A stretch of 64,000 nucleotides of DNA from Saccharicrinis carchari (GCF_900182605.1 NZ_FXTB01000001.1:806001-870000); one strand, 5' to 3'. Positions 7,760 to 17,467 are shown, counted from the stretch's first letter. The notes: a model not told the origin generated them from the letters alone. A program made the numbers and translations.

Positions 7760-9043
7760 ATGAATGTGAGAGTATTTTATGTATGTTTTATATTGTTGTT
7801 GGGGAGCATATTAAATGCGCAAGAAAAGCAGATAAGCCTCAATCTAAAGCAAGCGCAGGAGTATGCCTTGCAACATAATAAAAACCTAATGAACGCCAAA
7901 AGCGACTTGCTTATCGCTGCGGAAGACGTGAGAGAAGCCCGAAGCGCAGGCTTGCCCCAAGCGGAGGGAACCATGGATTACATGACCAACTTTAACTACA
8001 GTTTTAACTTTGGTCCGGGATCCGAAATTGTAATGGAAGATCAGATGAACGCCAAACTACAGGTTTCGCAATTGATTTTTAGCGGACAGTATTGGGTAGG
8101 TTTAGAGACCGCTAAAATAGCCCGTCGTATCGCAGAAAAAAATATTGAACTAAGCGAAATGGATGTGCGCGAAAACATCAGCAATTCCTATTACTTAATA
8201 TTGGTTACAAAAAAGCTGTTGCAGATAGTGAATGAAAATGAGCTGAACCTGCAAAATATGCATGAGCATACCCGCAACATGTTTAAAATGGGATTGGCGG
8301 AGCGCAGTGATGTGGATCAAATCAGCATCAACCTTTCCGAAATAGTAAATACCCGAAAATCGATGGAGCGCAACCTGCAGCTCAACTACAACATGCTGCG
8401 ACTTTGGTTGGGAGTTGAATCGGAGGAAGAAGTGGTGCTCACCGAAAAGTTGGACGACATTATATCGCAAATGGAAGGCAGGAACTTAATTGATCCTAAC
8501 CTGGATATAAGCGACAACCCAAATTACCAGATTATGTTAGTGCAGGAGGATCTAGGCCATAAAAATATCCAGATGCAGCGCTGGGCCTATGCCCCCACCA
8601 TTAGCGGCTTTTACAGCTATACCGAAAAAATAATGAAATCAGACTTCGACCTGAGCCCCAAAAACGTGGCCGGCATCAACTTAAACATCCCTCTTTTTTC
8701 GGGTTTATCGCGTAAGGCACAACTCTCGAAAGCCAAGGTGGAATACGACAAAATTAAAAGGAGTACCCAATTACTCGAAGAGCAACTCACCTTGCAGGAG
8801 AGGCAATTGATATACGAAAAAAATAACGCCTACGAAAATTACATCACCCAAAAACAAAACGTTGAAGTTTCGGAGCGTGTGTTCCAAAGCATGAATAACA
8901 AATACAAGCAGGGTCAAATATCCAGCTTGGAGCTTACGCAGGCCAATAGCAATTACTTACAGGCCGAAAACAACTACGTAAGCTCCGTCCTGCAATTTTT
9001 GCAGTCGATGCTACAATTAGATAAATTATACAATAACCTTTAG
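7760..9043 (+). CDS. TolC-family outer-membrane efflux protein
   Basis: A 427-residue protein with signal peptide MNVRVFYVCFILLLGSILNAQ. The mature part is the TolC repeat of long amphipathic helices (AQEYALQHNKNLMNAKSDLLIA near the start; SLELTQANSNYLQAENNYVSSVLQFLQ near the end) with short beta segments (IPLFSGLSRKAQLSKAKVEY) between. It would form the trimeric outer-membrane duct of the RND pump encoded by the next two genes. It lies 17 bp before the adaptor gene. Confidence 0.93.
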   Translation: MNVRVFYVCFILLLGSILNAQEKQISLNLKQAQEYALQHNKNLMNAKSDLLIAAEDVREARSAGLPQAEGTMDYMTNFNYSFNFGPGSEIVMEDQMNAKLQVSQLIFSGQYWVGLETAKIARRIAEKNIELSEMDVRENISNSYYLILVTKKLLQIVNENELNLQNMHEHTRNMFKMGLAERSDVDQISINLSEIVNTRKSMERNLQLNYNMLRLWLGVESEEEVVLTEKLDDIISQMEGRNLIDPNLDISDNPNYQIMLVQEDLGHKNIQMQRWAYAPTISGFYSYTEKIMKSDFDLSPKNVAGINLNIPLFSGLSRKAQLSKAKVEYDKIKRSTQLLEEQLTLQERQLIYEKNNAYENYITQKQNVEVSERVFQSMNNKYKQGQISSLELTQANSNYLQAENNYVSSVLQFLQSMLQLDKLYNNL

Positions 9044-9060
9044 TAAAACATATTAAAAAG

Positions 9061-10155
9061 ATGAAAGCAAAAACATATAACACCTGTTTTCAATTTAATT
9101 CGAGCGCAGTATTACAACGATTCTATTTGGGTTTAGGAATATTGCTGTCCGTAATTTTAGTAGCGTGCGGAGAATCAAAAAGCACCGATAATAAAGCAGC
9201 AGAAGACGAAAATGCTATTCCGGTAAGTGTACAAAGCGTACAAAAAGAAAATATTATCCGAACACTCGATTATACGGCTACCCTCAATGCTTTTACCGAG
9301 ATACACGCTGCCCCCGCTTCACCGGGACGTATTTCTAAAATAAACGTAGAGGTGGGCAGCAGAATAAAAAAAGGACAGGTATTGGTGCAAATGGATCGTA
9401 CCCAGCTAACGCAAGCCCGTTCGCAATTAGAAAATGCCCGTTATAACTTTGAACAGATAGATACTCTTTTTAGTCTGCAAAGTATTTCGGAACAACAATA
9501 CGAACAAGCCAAAACACAATACGAAGTAGCCAAGGCTAACGTGGATTTTTTAAAAGAAAACACCACCTTGCTCTCCCCTATTAACGGGATTGTTACGGCC
9601 AAATATTACGAAGACGGAGAAATATATTCGGGCGCACCCAATACCGAAGTCGGTAAAGCAGCCATACTAACGCTAATGCAAATAAATCCTTTAAAAGCCA
9701 TGGTAAATATATCACAGAGTCATTTTCCCGAATTAAAAAAAGGAATGGTGGCCAAGGTACACACCGACATTTACCCTGAGCAGGTTTTTGATGGCAGTGT
9801 GTATAAAATTTACCCCACCATCAATGCGGCTACACGCACCTTCCCTACTGAAGTGTTAGTAAAAAACAACAATGAAATTTTACGCCCCGGAATGTTCAGT
9901 ACAATAAAAATAGAACTGCACCCCGAAGATATTTTGGTAGTACCGGCTATCGCTGTTCTCAAACAGGAAGGAACCAGTAAACGCTTTATTTTTGTTAACC
10001 AAAACGGTACAGCAAAGCAAATACAGGTTAAATTAGGCAAACGTATCAATGACAAAATTGAGGTGATTGCTGACGAAATTAAAGAAGGTATGGAAATCAT
10101 CGTGGAAGGACAAGCCAATCTGTTAAATGGCTCCAAGCTGAAAATTGTAAAGTAA
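9061..10155 (+). CDS. RND efflux periplasmic adaptor (membrane fusion protein)
   Basis: A 364-residue HlyD/AcrA-like protein. The N-terminal hydrophobic segment ends in LVAC (Cys36), a lipobox, so it is probably a lipoprotein, although the n-region of about 20 residues before the hydrophobic core is long. Domains follow the usual order: a barrel-sandwich strand (AAPASPGRISKINVEVGSRI), a short alpha hairpin, the second lipoyl half (LSPINGIVTAKYYEDGEIY), a beta-barrel (MVAKVHTDIYPEQVFDGSV) and a membrane-proximal domain. It links the RND pump to the TolC protein and sits 77 bp before the pump gene. Confidence 0.93.
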   Translation: MKAKTYNTCFQFNSSAVLQRFYLGLGILLSVILVACGESKSTDNKAAEDENAIPVSVQSVQKENIIRTLDYTATLNAFTEIHAAPASPGRISKINVEVGSRIKKGQVLVQMDRTQLTQARSQLENARYNFEQIDTLFSLQSISEQQYEQAKTQYEVAKANVDFLKENTTLLSPINGIVTAKYYEDGEIYSGAPNTEVGKAAILTLMQINPLKAMVNISQSHFPELKKGMVAKVHTDIYPEQVFDGSVYKIYPTINAATRTFPTEVLVKNNNEILRPGMFSTIKIELHPEDILVVPAIAVLKQEGTSKRFIFVNQNGTAKQIQVKLGKRINDKIEVIADEIKEGMEIIVEGQANLLNGSKLKIVK

Positions 10156-10232
10156 GGTTCAATCGTTTTCATTTAAAACACCTTTTAACTCTTCAAATAC
10201 ATTAACATCACCCCCCACTAAAACATAATATT

Positions 10233-13200
10233 ATGAGCATATATGGAAGTGCGGTAAAAAAACCGATAACCACCATAATGGTATTTGTTGCCATCCTGGT
10301 ATTTGGTGCTTATTCACTGGTAAAATTACCGGTGGATATTTATCCTGATATTGAGTTCCCGGCAATAACGGTTCTCACCACTTATTCGGGAGCCAATGCC
10401 GCCGACATCGAAACCAACATATCAAAACCCATTGAGGACGCGTTGAACACCATCGACAACGTAAAAACCATTACGTCCGTTTCGCGCGATAATATCTCGG
10501 TGGTTTCGCTTGAGTTTGAGTACGAAACCGATTTGGCCGAGGCAGCCAACGACATCCGCGATGCCATGGGCTTATTAGAAGATAACTTGCCCGAAGAAGC
10601 GGATAAATCAACGATCTTCAAGTTTAGCTCCAGCATGATTCCCATTCAAATGTATTCCATCACCGCAGATGAAAATTATGAGGGACTTGCCAAAATTTTA
10701 GACAAAAGAGTAATCAACCCCCTCAACAGGATTGAAGGTATTGGCTCAGTTATGCTGATGGGCACACCCACGCGCCAAATACGCATTGAGGTAAACCCCC
10801 GCAGACTCGAGGCCTATGATATGACCATTGAGCAGATTGGCAATATCCTACGGGCCGAAAATTTAAATATGCCTACCGGAAATATTAAAATGGGTCAGTT
10901 AAATTATCCCTTGCGTGTAGAGGGTGAATTTGAGAACAGCGAACACGTTAAAAATGTGGTGCTGGGCAATTTTAATGGACAAGCCATTTACCTTAAAGAT
11001 GTGGCCACCGTAATTGATGGCCCAAAAGAGATGACCCTGGACGAACGTATCAACGGCAAACGCGGGGTGCGCATGATGGTGATGAAACAATCGGGTGCCA
11101 ATACAGTAAAAATTGCACGCGAGGTAAACCAAAAAATGGAAGAGCTGCGAAAAACCCTGCCTTCGGACCTGCATATCGAAACTATTTTTGATACCAGCGA
11201 ATTTATTCAAGGATCTATCAGTAACCTTACCAACACCCTGATGTATGCCCTCATTTTTGTTACGCTGGTGGTATTACTGTTTTTAGGACGTTGGCGCGCC
11301 ACCTTTATTATTGTGCTCACCATCCCTATATCACTGGTGGTATCCTTTATTTATTTATATGTCACCGGCAGCTCCATCAATATTATATCCCTCTCGGCAC
11401 TATCCATAGCCATTGGTATGGTGGTGGACGATGCCATTGTGGTGCTCGAAAACATATCCAAGCATATCGATCGTGGTGCCAGTCCGCGCGAAGCGGCCAT
11501 TTATGCTACCAACGAGGTTTGGTTGGCGGTAATTGTAACTACATTGACCGTTGTGGCTGTGTTTTTCCCTATGACTTTGATTAGCGGGATGACCGGTGTG
11601 CTGTTTCGCGAATTGGGCTGGATAGTTACCATAACCGTGGTTACCTCCACCCTGGCAGCCATTACCCTTACCCCCATGTTGAGCGCCCAGTTGCTCAGGC
11701 TGAAGAAAAAAGAAACTAAACCTAAACGCTTCAGTTTTGATGCGGTGATGCTTCCTCTTTTTAAGCGTTTGGATAACTGGTATGGGAATGTGCTGGGATG
11801 GAGCCTTCAACACAAATCATTGGTTACCGGGGTGGCTCTGGTACTATTTGTAGGTACTTTGTTCCTGGGCGCTAAGCTGGGCACCGAATTTATGCCCGAA
11901 ACAGATGAAGGACGATTGACGATGTCCGTTGAGCTGCAATCCGGAACACGGGTAGAAAAAACCGTTGAGCTGGCCCGTAAGATAGATGCCATAATACAGT
12001 CGTACCCGGAAGTAAAGATAGTATCTACCTCTGCCGGTAGCGACGAGGAAAGTAGTATGATGGCCATGTTCCAATCTACCGGATCCAACCTGATCAACTA
12101 CACCATAAGTTTAAAGGACGTGGAAGAAAGGGAAAGATCGGTATGGGATATTGCCGAGCAGATACGCAACGACATAGCAGGATTTCCGGAAATTACCGAC
12201 TTTAATTTAACCACCGGAGGCGGAAGCGCCATGGGCGGAAACACCGTTGATTTGGAGATTTATGGTTACGACATTCAAAAATCGACCTTGTTGGCCAACG
12301 AATTTGCCAAAAAGATAGAAAGTATCAAAGGTGCCCGCGACATAAAAATAAGCCGCGAAAAGGAAAAACCGGAGCTGCGCGTTGAACTGGATCGCGAAAA
12401 AATGGCCTCGGTAGGTTTAAGCACGGCTATGGTTTCAACAGCCATGCACAACCGGGTGGCCGGACTTGTAGCCTCAAAATTCAGGGAAGAAGGCGACGAG
12501 TATGACATTCTGATTCGTTTTGCAGAGGAATTCAGAAACAGCATTACAGATATCGAAAACATTGCCCTTAAAACCGCTAACGGCCAAACCGTTCACCTGG
12601 CCGATATTGGAGATGTAAAAGAATATTGGGCTCCACCAAATATTGAACGCAAAAGACGCGAACGTATCGTAACCGTTTCGGTAACCCCTTATAAAATATC
12701 GCTGGGCGAAATGGCCAGCCGTATTCAACAGATAATAAGCGAAACAGACGTACCAAGCGAAATGCTGATTGAAGTAGGTGGAGCCTACGAAGATCAGCAG
12801 GAAGGCTTTATGGATTTAGGCATGCTGTTAATACTCAGCTTATTATTGGTGTACATTGTGATGGCCTCTCAATTTGAATCACTCAAAATGCCATTTATCA
12901 TCATGTTCTCCATCCCCTTTGCGTTTACCGGGGTTATATTGGCGCTATACATTACCGGCACCACCCTAAGTTTAATTGCGGCTCTAGGTGCCATAATGTT
13001 GGTAGGTATCGTGGTTAAAAATGCTATTGTGCTGGTGGACTACATCAACCTGATGCGCGACCGTGGCTACCCACTCGATGAGGCAATTGTTATGTCGGGT
13101 AAATCCAGATTGCGACCTGTATTGATGACTGCCCTTACAACTATTTTGGGTATGCTTCCTTTGGCTCTCAGTTCAGGAAAAGGTTCCGAGATTTGGAGCC

Positions 13201-13349
13201 CCATGGGTATTTCGGTTATTGGAGGTTTACTATTCTCCACCGTAATCACCATGATTATCGTTCCGGTTATTTATCGTGTTTTTACCCGTCGACATGAACG
13301 CAATAAAAACAAAAGCATTGAATCTGAACTTAATTTTATAGATAATTAA
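10233..13349 (+). CDS. RND-family multidrug efflux permease (AcrB/HAE1-like)
   Basis: A 1038-residue inner-membrane transporter of normal AcrB length. Landmarks are the first helix (PITTIMVFVAILVFGAYSLVKLPVDIYPDIEFP), two large periplasmic loops and the proton-relay motif VVDDAIVVLENI with Asp399 and Asp400. The second half repeats the layout, ending with the GIVVKNAIVLVDYINLMRDRG helix. It should exchange protons for drugs or other hydrophobic compounds with the adaptor and TolC protein encoded upstream. Expression is probably governed by the upstream GbsR/MarR gene. A hairpin terminator follows at 13520. Confidence 0.96.
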   Translation: MSIYGSAVKKPITTIMVFVAILVFGAYSLVKLPVDIYPDIEFPAITVLTTYSGANAADIETNISKPIEDALNTIDNVKTITSVSRDNISVVSLEFEYETDLAEAANDIRDAMGLLEDNLPEEADKSTIFKFSSSMIPIQMYSITADENYEGLAKILDKRVINPLNRIEGIGSVMLMGTPTRQIRIEVNPRRLEAYDMTIEQIGNILRAENLNMPTGNIKMGQLNYPLRVEGEFENSEHVKNVVLGNFNGQAIYLKDVATVIDGPKEMTLDERINGKRGVRMMVMKQSGANTVKIAREVNQKMEELRKTLPSDLHIETIFDTSEFIQGSISNLTNTLMYALIFVTLVVLLFLGRWRATFIIVLTIPISLVVSFIYLYVTGSSINIISLSALSIAIGMVVDDAIVVLENISKHIDRGASPREAAIYATNEVWLAVIVTTLTVVAVFFPMTLISGMTGVLFRELGWIVTITVVTSTLAAITLTPMLSAQLLRLKKKETKPKRFSFDAVMLPLFKRLDNWYGNVLGWSLQHKSLVTGVALVLFVGTLFLGAKLGTEFMPETDEGRLTMSVELQSGTRVEKTVELARKIDAIIQSYPEVKIVSTSAGSDEESSMMAMFQSTGSNLINYTISLKDVEERERSVWDIAEQIRNDIAGFPEITDFNLTTGGGSAMGGNTVDLEIYGYDIQKSTLLANEFAKKIESIKGARDIKISREKEKPELRVELDREKMASVGLSTAMVSTAMHNRVAGLVASKFREEGDEYDILIRFAEEFRNSITDIENIALKTANGQTVHLADIGDVKEYWAPPNIERKRRERIVTVSVTPYKISLGEMASRIQQIISETDVPSEMLIEVGGAYEDQQEGFMDLGMLLILSLLLVYIVMASQFESLKMPFIIMFSIPFAFTGVILALYITGTTLSLIAALGAIMLVGIVVKNAIVLVDYINLMRDRGYPLDEAIVMSGKSRLRPVLMTALTTILGMLPLALSSGKGSEIWSPMGISVIGGLLFSTVITMIIVPVIYRVFTRRHERNKNKSIESELNFIDN

Positions 13350-13694
13350 AAGTGGCAGATCGCAGATGGCGATTGGCGGATGGCAGGAAACTCTTAACAT
13401 TTGTTAATCATTAGTTAAGTTCGATTTGAAATTACTTTGTGCAATAAGTACGGACAAAAACAGGTAAGTAAAATAAACAAATAATGCACATATACCCCGA
13501 AAGGGGTTAAATATAAATAACCCCGGGTAAAACCCGGGGTGTTTTACGCAATCGAAATCCGACGCACTACAGTTCTCATTATATATTGACAGCAACTTTG
13601 CGTCGGAACATGGTAAAAATCTCATTTAAACAAGTAATAACTGACCATTAAAAATGGTTAAGTACAATCAGCCCAAAAACATAAAACATTCAAC
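13350..13694. other. Structured intergenic region between the RND pump and PG0541 genes
   Basis: This 345-bp stretch has no gene. It starts with a GGCAGATnGCAGATGG-like run (13353-13385), then CCCCGAAAGGGG (13495-13506), a GC-rich terminator hairpin at 13520 and a 9-nt inverted repeat, TCCGACGCA (13558-13566) and TGCGTCGGA (13599-13607), 32 bp apart. The second arm overlaps CAACTTTG, which is one base from a -7 box, so the downstream gene may have its own regulated promoter. Confidence 0.5.
13520..13545 (+). terminator. Hairpin terminator after the RND permease gene
   Basis: ACCCCGGG, a TAAAA loop and CCCGGGGT form a perfect 8-bp GC-rich stem followed by GTTTT. Confidence 0.75.
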
Positions 13695-13988
13695 ATGAAA
13701 TCAATACTAATTATATACAACCAGGCACACACCGAAAAGGTGGAATTTATGCTTGATCATCTTGGCATAAAAGGATTTACAAAATGGAATGATGTAGCAG
13801 GGCGAGGCTCTCGAGGCGGTGAACCTCACATGGGTACGCACACCTGGCCCGAAATGAATTCGGCCATGCTCACCATTGTAGAAGACGATAAAGTGGATAT
13901 CGTGTTGGAAACCGTTCAAAAACTGGATGCCATCAACGAAGAAGTTGGCGTGCGGGCTTTTGTTTGGGATATTGTACAAAGCGTTTAA
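13695..13988 (+). CDS. PG0541-family transporter-associated small protein
   Basis: A 97-residue soluble protein starting MKSILIIYNQAHTEKVEFML. The middle holds GRGSRGGEPHMGTHTWPEMNS and the end VRAFVWDIVQSV. The pattern (a strand, a helix, a glycine/histidine loop, strands) resembles PII-like ferredoxin-fold proteins and matches the PG0541 family, which is repeatedly found next to RND pumps in Bacteroidota. Its role is unknown; regulation or assembly of the pump is an inference from context. A terminator hairpin separates it from the pump gene, so it may be transcribed on its own. Confidence 0.85.
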   Translation: MKSILIIYNQAHTEKVEFMLDHLGIKGFTKWNDVAGRGSRGGEPHMGTHTWPEMNSAMLTIVEDDKVDIVLETVQKLDAINEEVGVRAFVWDIVQSV

Positions 13989-14007
13989 GGCGGCATGCTT
14001 TTACTTT

Positions 14008-14040
14008 GTTCCAGGTGCAACTTAAAGTTGCACCTGGAAC
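14008..14040. terminator. 33-bp perfect palindrome after the PG0541 gene
   Basis: GTTCCAGGTGCAACTT (14008-14023) and its exact reverse complement (14025-14040) flank a single base. It would form a very stable hairpin, but only TTATAATTAAGG follows, so it may be a 3' stabiliser or dispersed repeat rather than a classical T-tract terminator. Confidence 0.6.
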
Positions 14041-14133
14041 TTATAATTAAGGAACAATATGGTCGAATAGTATATTTGTAATTTATGAACCAATAATTTC
14101 ACCTTTTATGTGGGCTTCACCACATACAATAGT

Positions 14134-14141
14134 TAACTTTG
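14134..14141 (+). promoter_or_regulatory. Candidate -7 box for the 602-residue protein gene
   Basis: TAACTTTG matches TAnnTTTG and lies 25 bp before the ATG at 14167. No clear -33 TTTG was found. Confidence 0.45.
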
Positions 14142-14166
14142 CATCTTTTACTATTATATTTTGCAA

Positions 14167-15975
14167 ATGAACACTATTGAAACACCCCATACTTTCCATG
14201 TACCGGTAATGGGTACCGGTTTTACCATTGAATCGCCTTTAAAAATTGCTCATTACGGCATTAGCTCGGTCGTTCCGATTACCGATCATTTTATCATGGA
14301 GGAACTAATTAAAATCCACAGCGAAAAAAACGGTCTGGAATATACCCCTACCAATCCCTCCGATAGAAAAAACAGAGCCCTTATCATTAAAAATTACCTG
14401 AATCTTTTGCAAATACTGGTTCAACGTAATTTTGAAAATTTAAAGCAATCCAACTTTGAAGAGGGCAGCGAGATAAGCAAATATTTTGAACTACTCCCGC
14501 CCAACTCTCCCCTATCCAACACCTACGCACAAATGTTAGCTGCCAAGGACGATGAGAAAAAAAGTTTGCAGGAACAATTAAGAGGCATGATACGTCCGGG
14601 CGAAATTGATGTAAACATCATGACCAAACTCGACGGTGTAAATTACGACAAGAATACCCAATTGCCCATCGAGTATAACGATGCACACGCAGCTATTGAA
14701 GGTTTTGCCACCAGCGAACTGAGTTCTTCAGTGGTATTGTCGGCCGGTTTAAATCCGCGATTATATAGCCATATGGCTACTTTTAACGATTTTTTTCCTG
14801 ATAAAAACGGACAGTTGCGAAAGCGCATTACACTAAAGGTAAGCGACTACCGATCAGCCATGGTGCAAGGTAGATTTTTGGCCAAGAAAGGACTTTGGGT
14901 TTCGGAGTTCAGAATTGAGTCGGGCTTAAACTGTGGTGGGCATGCCTTTGCCTCCGATGGTTACCTTTTAGGGCCTATCTTAAAGGAATTTAAAGACAAC
15001 AAGGAAACCTTGGTTAACATGCTGCATAGCGAATATGTCAAAGGATTAAAATCGCAAAAAGATATCGACATAGAAAAACCTCACAAGATAATTTATACCG
15101 TTCAAGGTGGTGTGGGTGATACACACGAACACCAAATGTTACTACAGCATTACGGACTGGAATCGGTGGGCTGGGGCTCTCCATTTTTGTTGGTACCTGA
15201 AGCGGTAACTGTTGACTCCTTTACCCAAAACTTGCTCCGTGATGCCAAAGAAGAAGATTTTTATCTGAGCGACGTATCTCCTTTAGGTGTTCCTTTTAAC
15301 TCGGTACGGGGCAATTGGGCCGACATTGAAAAGCAGAAAAGAATTGATGCCGGAAAACCGGGAGCCGCCTGTTTAAAAAAGTTCCTGCAATTTAACACTG
15401 AGTTCACGGATAAAACTATCTGTACGGCATCCGTTCAATACCAAAAATTAAAAATAGCTCAGCTAAAGGAAACCATCGCCAATGCGGCGGAGCTTAAAGA
15501 AAAAATAAGCAAAGTGGTAGAGAAAGCCTGTCTTTGTGTTGGGCTGGGCAACACGGTTATGGATTACCACAAGCTGGAGCTGCCCAAGGGCAAGCACGGC
15601 GTAGTAGTTTGTCCGGGACCTAACCTGGCCTATTTCAATAAAATAAGTTCCTTAAAAGAGATGATTGATCACATCTACGGTAAATCAAACAAACTTTTTA
15701 ATACCGATCGTCCGAACTTGTTTATTAAGGAAATTAAAATTTACATGGATTACCTCCAAAATAAAATTGAGGAATGCAAGGATGAGTTTACGGCTCCACA
15801 AATAAAATATTTCAATACCTTTAAAACAAACATGCAGGATGGTATCGCCTATTACAAAGAGATGTTCTCGAAAGGTGATGAACTTTTAGAAAACATGCGC
15901 GATAAAGTGTTAGAAGACCTTTCGTTTTATAAAAAGGAACTGGCCGTTATGTTTGTTCCACAGGCAGCAAAATAG
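14167..15975 (+). CDS. Uncharacterised 602-residue protein with a nitronate-monooxygenase-like GGH motif
   Basis: I do not recognise a characterised family. ATG 14167 is preferred over an upstream TTG. The protein has no signal peptide or membrane helix. The start (VPVMGTGFTIESPLKIAHYGISSVVPITD) looks like the first strand and active-site loop of an FMN TIM barrel, and ESGLNCGGHAFASDG near residue 260 resembles the GGH motif of nitronate monooxygenase/FabK enzymes. VQGGVGDTHEHQMLLQHYG and LLVPEAV further suggest barrel strands. The C-terminal 170 residues add a conserved-looking part (KACLCVGLGNTVMDYH, VVVCPGPNLAYF) and a helical tail. It appears monocistronic, with a terminator at 16007. Confidence 0.6.
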   Translation: MNTIETPHTFHVPVMGTGFTIESPLKIAHYGISSVVPITDHFIMEELIKIHSEKNGLEYTPTNPSDRKNRALIIKNYLNLLQILVQRNFENLKQSNFEEGSEISKYFELLPPNSPLSNTYAQMLAAKDDEKKSLQEQLRGMIRPGEIDVNIMTKLDGVNYDKNTQLPIEYNDAHAAIEGFATSELSSSVVLSAGLNPRLYSHMATFNDFFPDKNGQLRKRITLKVSDYRSAMVQGRFLAKKGLWVSEFRIESGLNCGGHAFASDGYLLGPILKEFKDNKETLVNMLHSEYVKGLKSQKDIDIEKPHKIIYTVQGGVGDTHEHQMLLQHYGLESVGWGSPFLLVPEAVTVDSFTQNLLRDAKEEDFYLSDVSPLGVPFNSVRGNWADIEKQKRIDAGKPGAACLKKFLQFNTEFTDKTICTASVQYQKLKIAQLKETIANAAELKEKISKVVEKACLCVGLGNTVMDYHKLELPKGKHGVVVCPGPNLAYFNKISSLKEMIDHIYGKSNKLFNTDRPNLFIKEIKIYMDYLQNKIEECKDEFTAPQIKYFNTFKTNMQDGIAYYKEMFSKGDELLENMRDKVLEDLSFYKKELAVMFVPQAAK

Positions 15976-16006
15976 CTGTACAAAGTAAGTGCGATAATAG
16001 CAGAGG

Positions 16007-16038
16007 CAGACTTCAATTTTTGGAGTCTGTTTTTTTTG
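16007..16038 (+). terminator. Rho-independent terminator
   Basis: CAGACTTC, the loop AATTTTT and GGAGTCTG form a stem followed by nine T residues. It ends the 602-residue protein gene. Confidence 0.8.
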
Positions 16039-16084
16039 TGTTCAATAAAAAGAAAACAAGTATTACTACTCTTTATAAAACTCC

Positions 16085-17284
16085 CTATTTTACCTCCCTG
16101 TTTGGCTTTATTGGCTTACCCCACGAATTCGTTAATTTATTAACTACAAGCGCTATAGCACCATCTCCTGTAACATTGCACGCAGTCCCAAAACTATCCA
16201 TAGCAATATAAAGTGCGATCATTAAACCAATCATTTCTTCATTAAAGCCCAGCATGGATTGCATAACACCTATGGCAGCCATAATGGCACCACCCGGTAC
16301 TCCGGGGGCAGCAACCATCGCTATCCCTAACATAAAAATAAATCCTGCAATAAGCAGAAAATCAAAAGGCATGCCTTCTAAAATCATTAATGCTATTGTA
16401 CATGCCGTAATTTTCATGATACTCCCCGACAGGTGAATAGTTGCGCACAACGGAATTACAAAACCTGCAATTTTTTCTGAAACACCATTTTTAAGTGTTT
16501 GTGCTAATGTAACCGGTATGGTAGCCGCGGAAGACTGGGTGCCCAGGGCAGTAAAGTAAGCCGGCATCATGGTAACTAAGAGGCGCAAAGGATTCTTTTT
16601 AGTAAGTATACCTGTAATTATATATTGCAATACCAATAGTAAAATGTGCAACACAAAAATAACACCTATGATATTTATAAATACAGAAAGGATTGAGTAG
16701 ACTTTTCCGCTATAAGCCATATTGGCAAATATTCCTAAAATAAATAAGGGTAAAAGAGGTACAATAATTTTCTCAATCAACTGCATTATAATTATCTGAA
16801 AATCTTTCACCATTAATTTCAATGCAGACTCCTCCTGATATGCCAATCCTAAGCCGATTACAAATGCCAACACCAACGCTGTCATCACATCTAAAACTAC
16901 CGGAATGGTAATAATAAAATAGGGCGACAATTCCCTTGCTGTCTCAGCTATTTGAGTCGTTTTATTTACATAAGACCCCAAAAGCGAAGGAAAAACATCC
17001 AAGGTAGTAAAGTAGGTCATAAAACCGGAAAAAAGCGTAGAACCGTATGCGATAGCAGCAGTTAGAATCAACATTTTTCCGGCACCTTTTCCCAAGTCCG
17101 ATATGGCTGGCATAATCAGCCCCATGATAATCAAAGGAATTGAAAAATTTAAAAACTGACTAAAGAAAGCGTTAAAAGTAGCCAAAACTCTATTGACAGG
17201 CTCAGGCAAGTAAAGGCCAAAAACAATTCCAAAAACAATGGCCAAAAAAACTTTAAACAATAAGTGGGAGAATAAACGCTTCAT
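16085..17284 (-). CDS. Dicarboxylate/amino acid:cation symporter (DAACS family)
   Basis: A 399-residue inner-membrane carrier of the glutamate-transporter homologue fold. Eight or more hydrophobic segments are evident. The reentrant-loop signature is visible as LGTQSSAATIPVTL (about 245-258), followed by PLCATIHLSGSIMKIT and, near the end, MDSFGTACNVTGDGAIALVV, which contains the substrate- and cation-binding residues. Family members import glutamate, aspartate or C4-dicarboxylates with Na+ or H+; the substrate here is unknown. It stands alone, convergent with the 602-residue protein gene and divergent from the YgjV-like gene. Confidence 0.92.
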   Translation of the reverse strand: MKRLFSHLLFKVFLAIVFGIVFGLYLPEPVNRVLATFNAFFSQFLNFSIPLIIMGLIMPAISDLGKGAGKMLILTAAIAYGSTLFSGFMTYFTTLDVFPSLLGSYVNKTTQIAETARELSPYFIITIPVVLDVMTALVLAFVIGLGLAYQEESALKLMVKDFQIIIMQLIEKIIVPLLPLFILGIFANMAYSGKVYSILSVFINIIGVIFVLHILLLVLQYIITGILTKKNPLRLLVTMMPAYFTALGTQSSAATIPVTLAQTLKNGVSEKIAGFVIPLCATIHLSGSIMKITACTIALMILEGMPFDFLLIAGFIFMLGIAMVAAPGVPGGAIMAAIGVMQSMLGFNEEMIGLMIALYIAMDSFGTACNVTGDGAIALVVNKLTNSWGKPIKPNREVK

Positions 17285-17467
17285 ACTAATGTTTTCTTAT
17301 GATTATATGCCTCTTGTATTTTTTTAAGAGTTGGCTAATATAAAGAGAATGGATTTACCAATGAATGCCTAATACCATTTCTTTTCATCTGTTTTAATAG
17401 GTTGAAAAACTAAAGAAATTAACTTTGTAATGCTAAAAGGAAACCAACTTTACATATATTATCACAC

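Noticed and set aside
13353-13400. GGCAGAT/GGCGGAT tandem-like run as a repeat element
   Set aside because: Only a few imperfect units over ~35 bp; too short and irregular to call a repeat.
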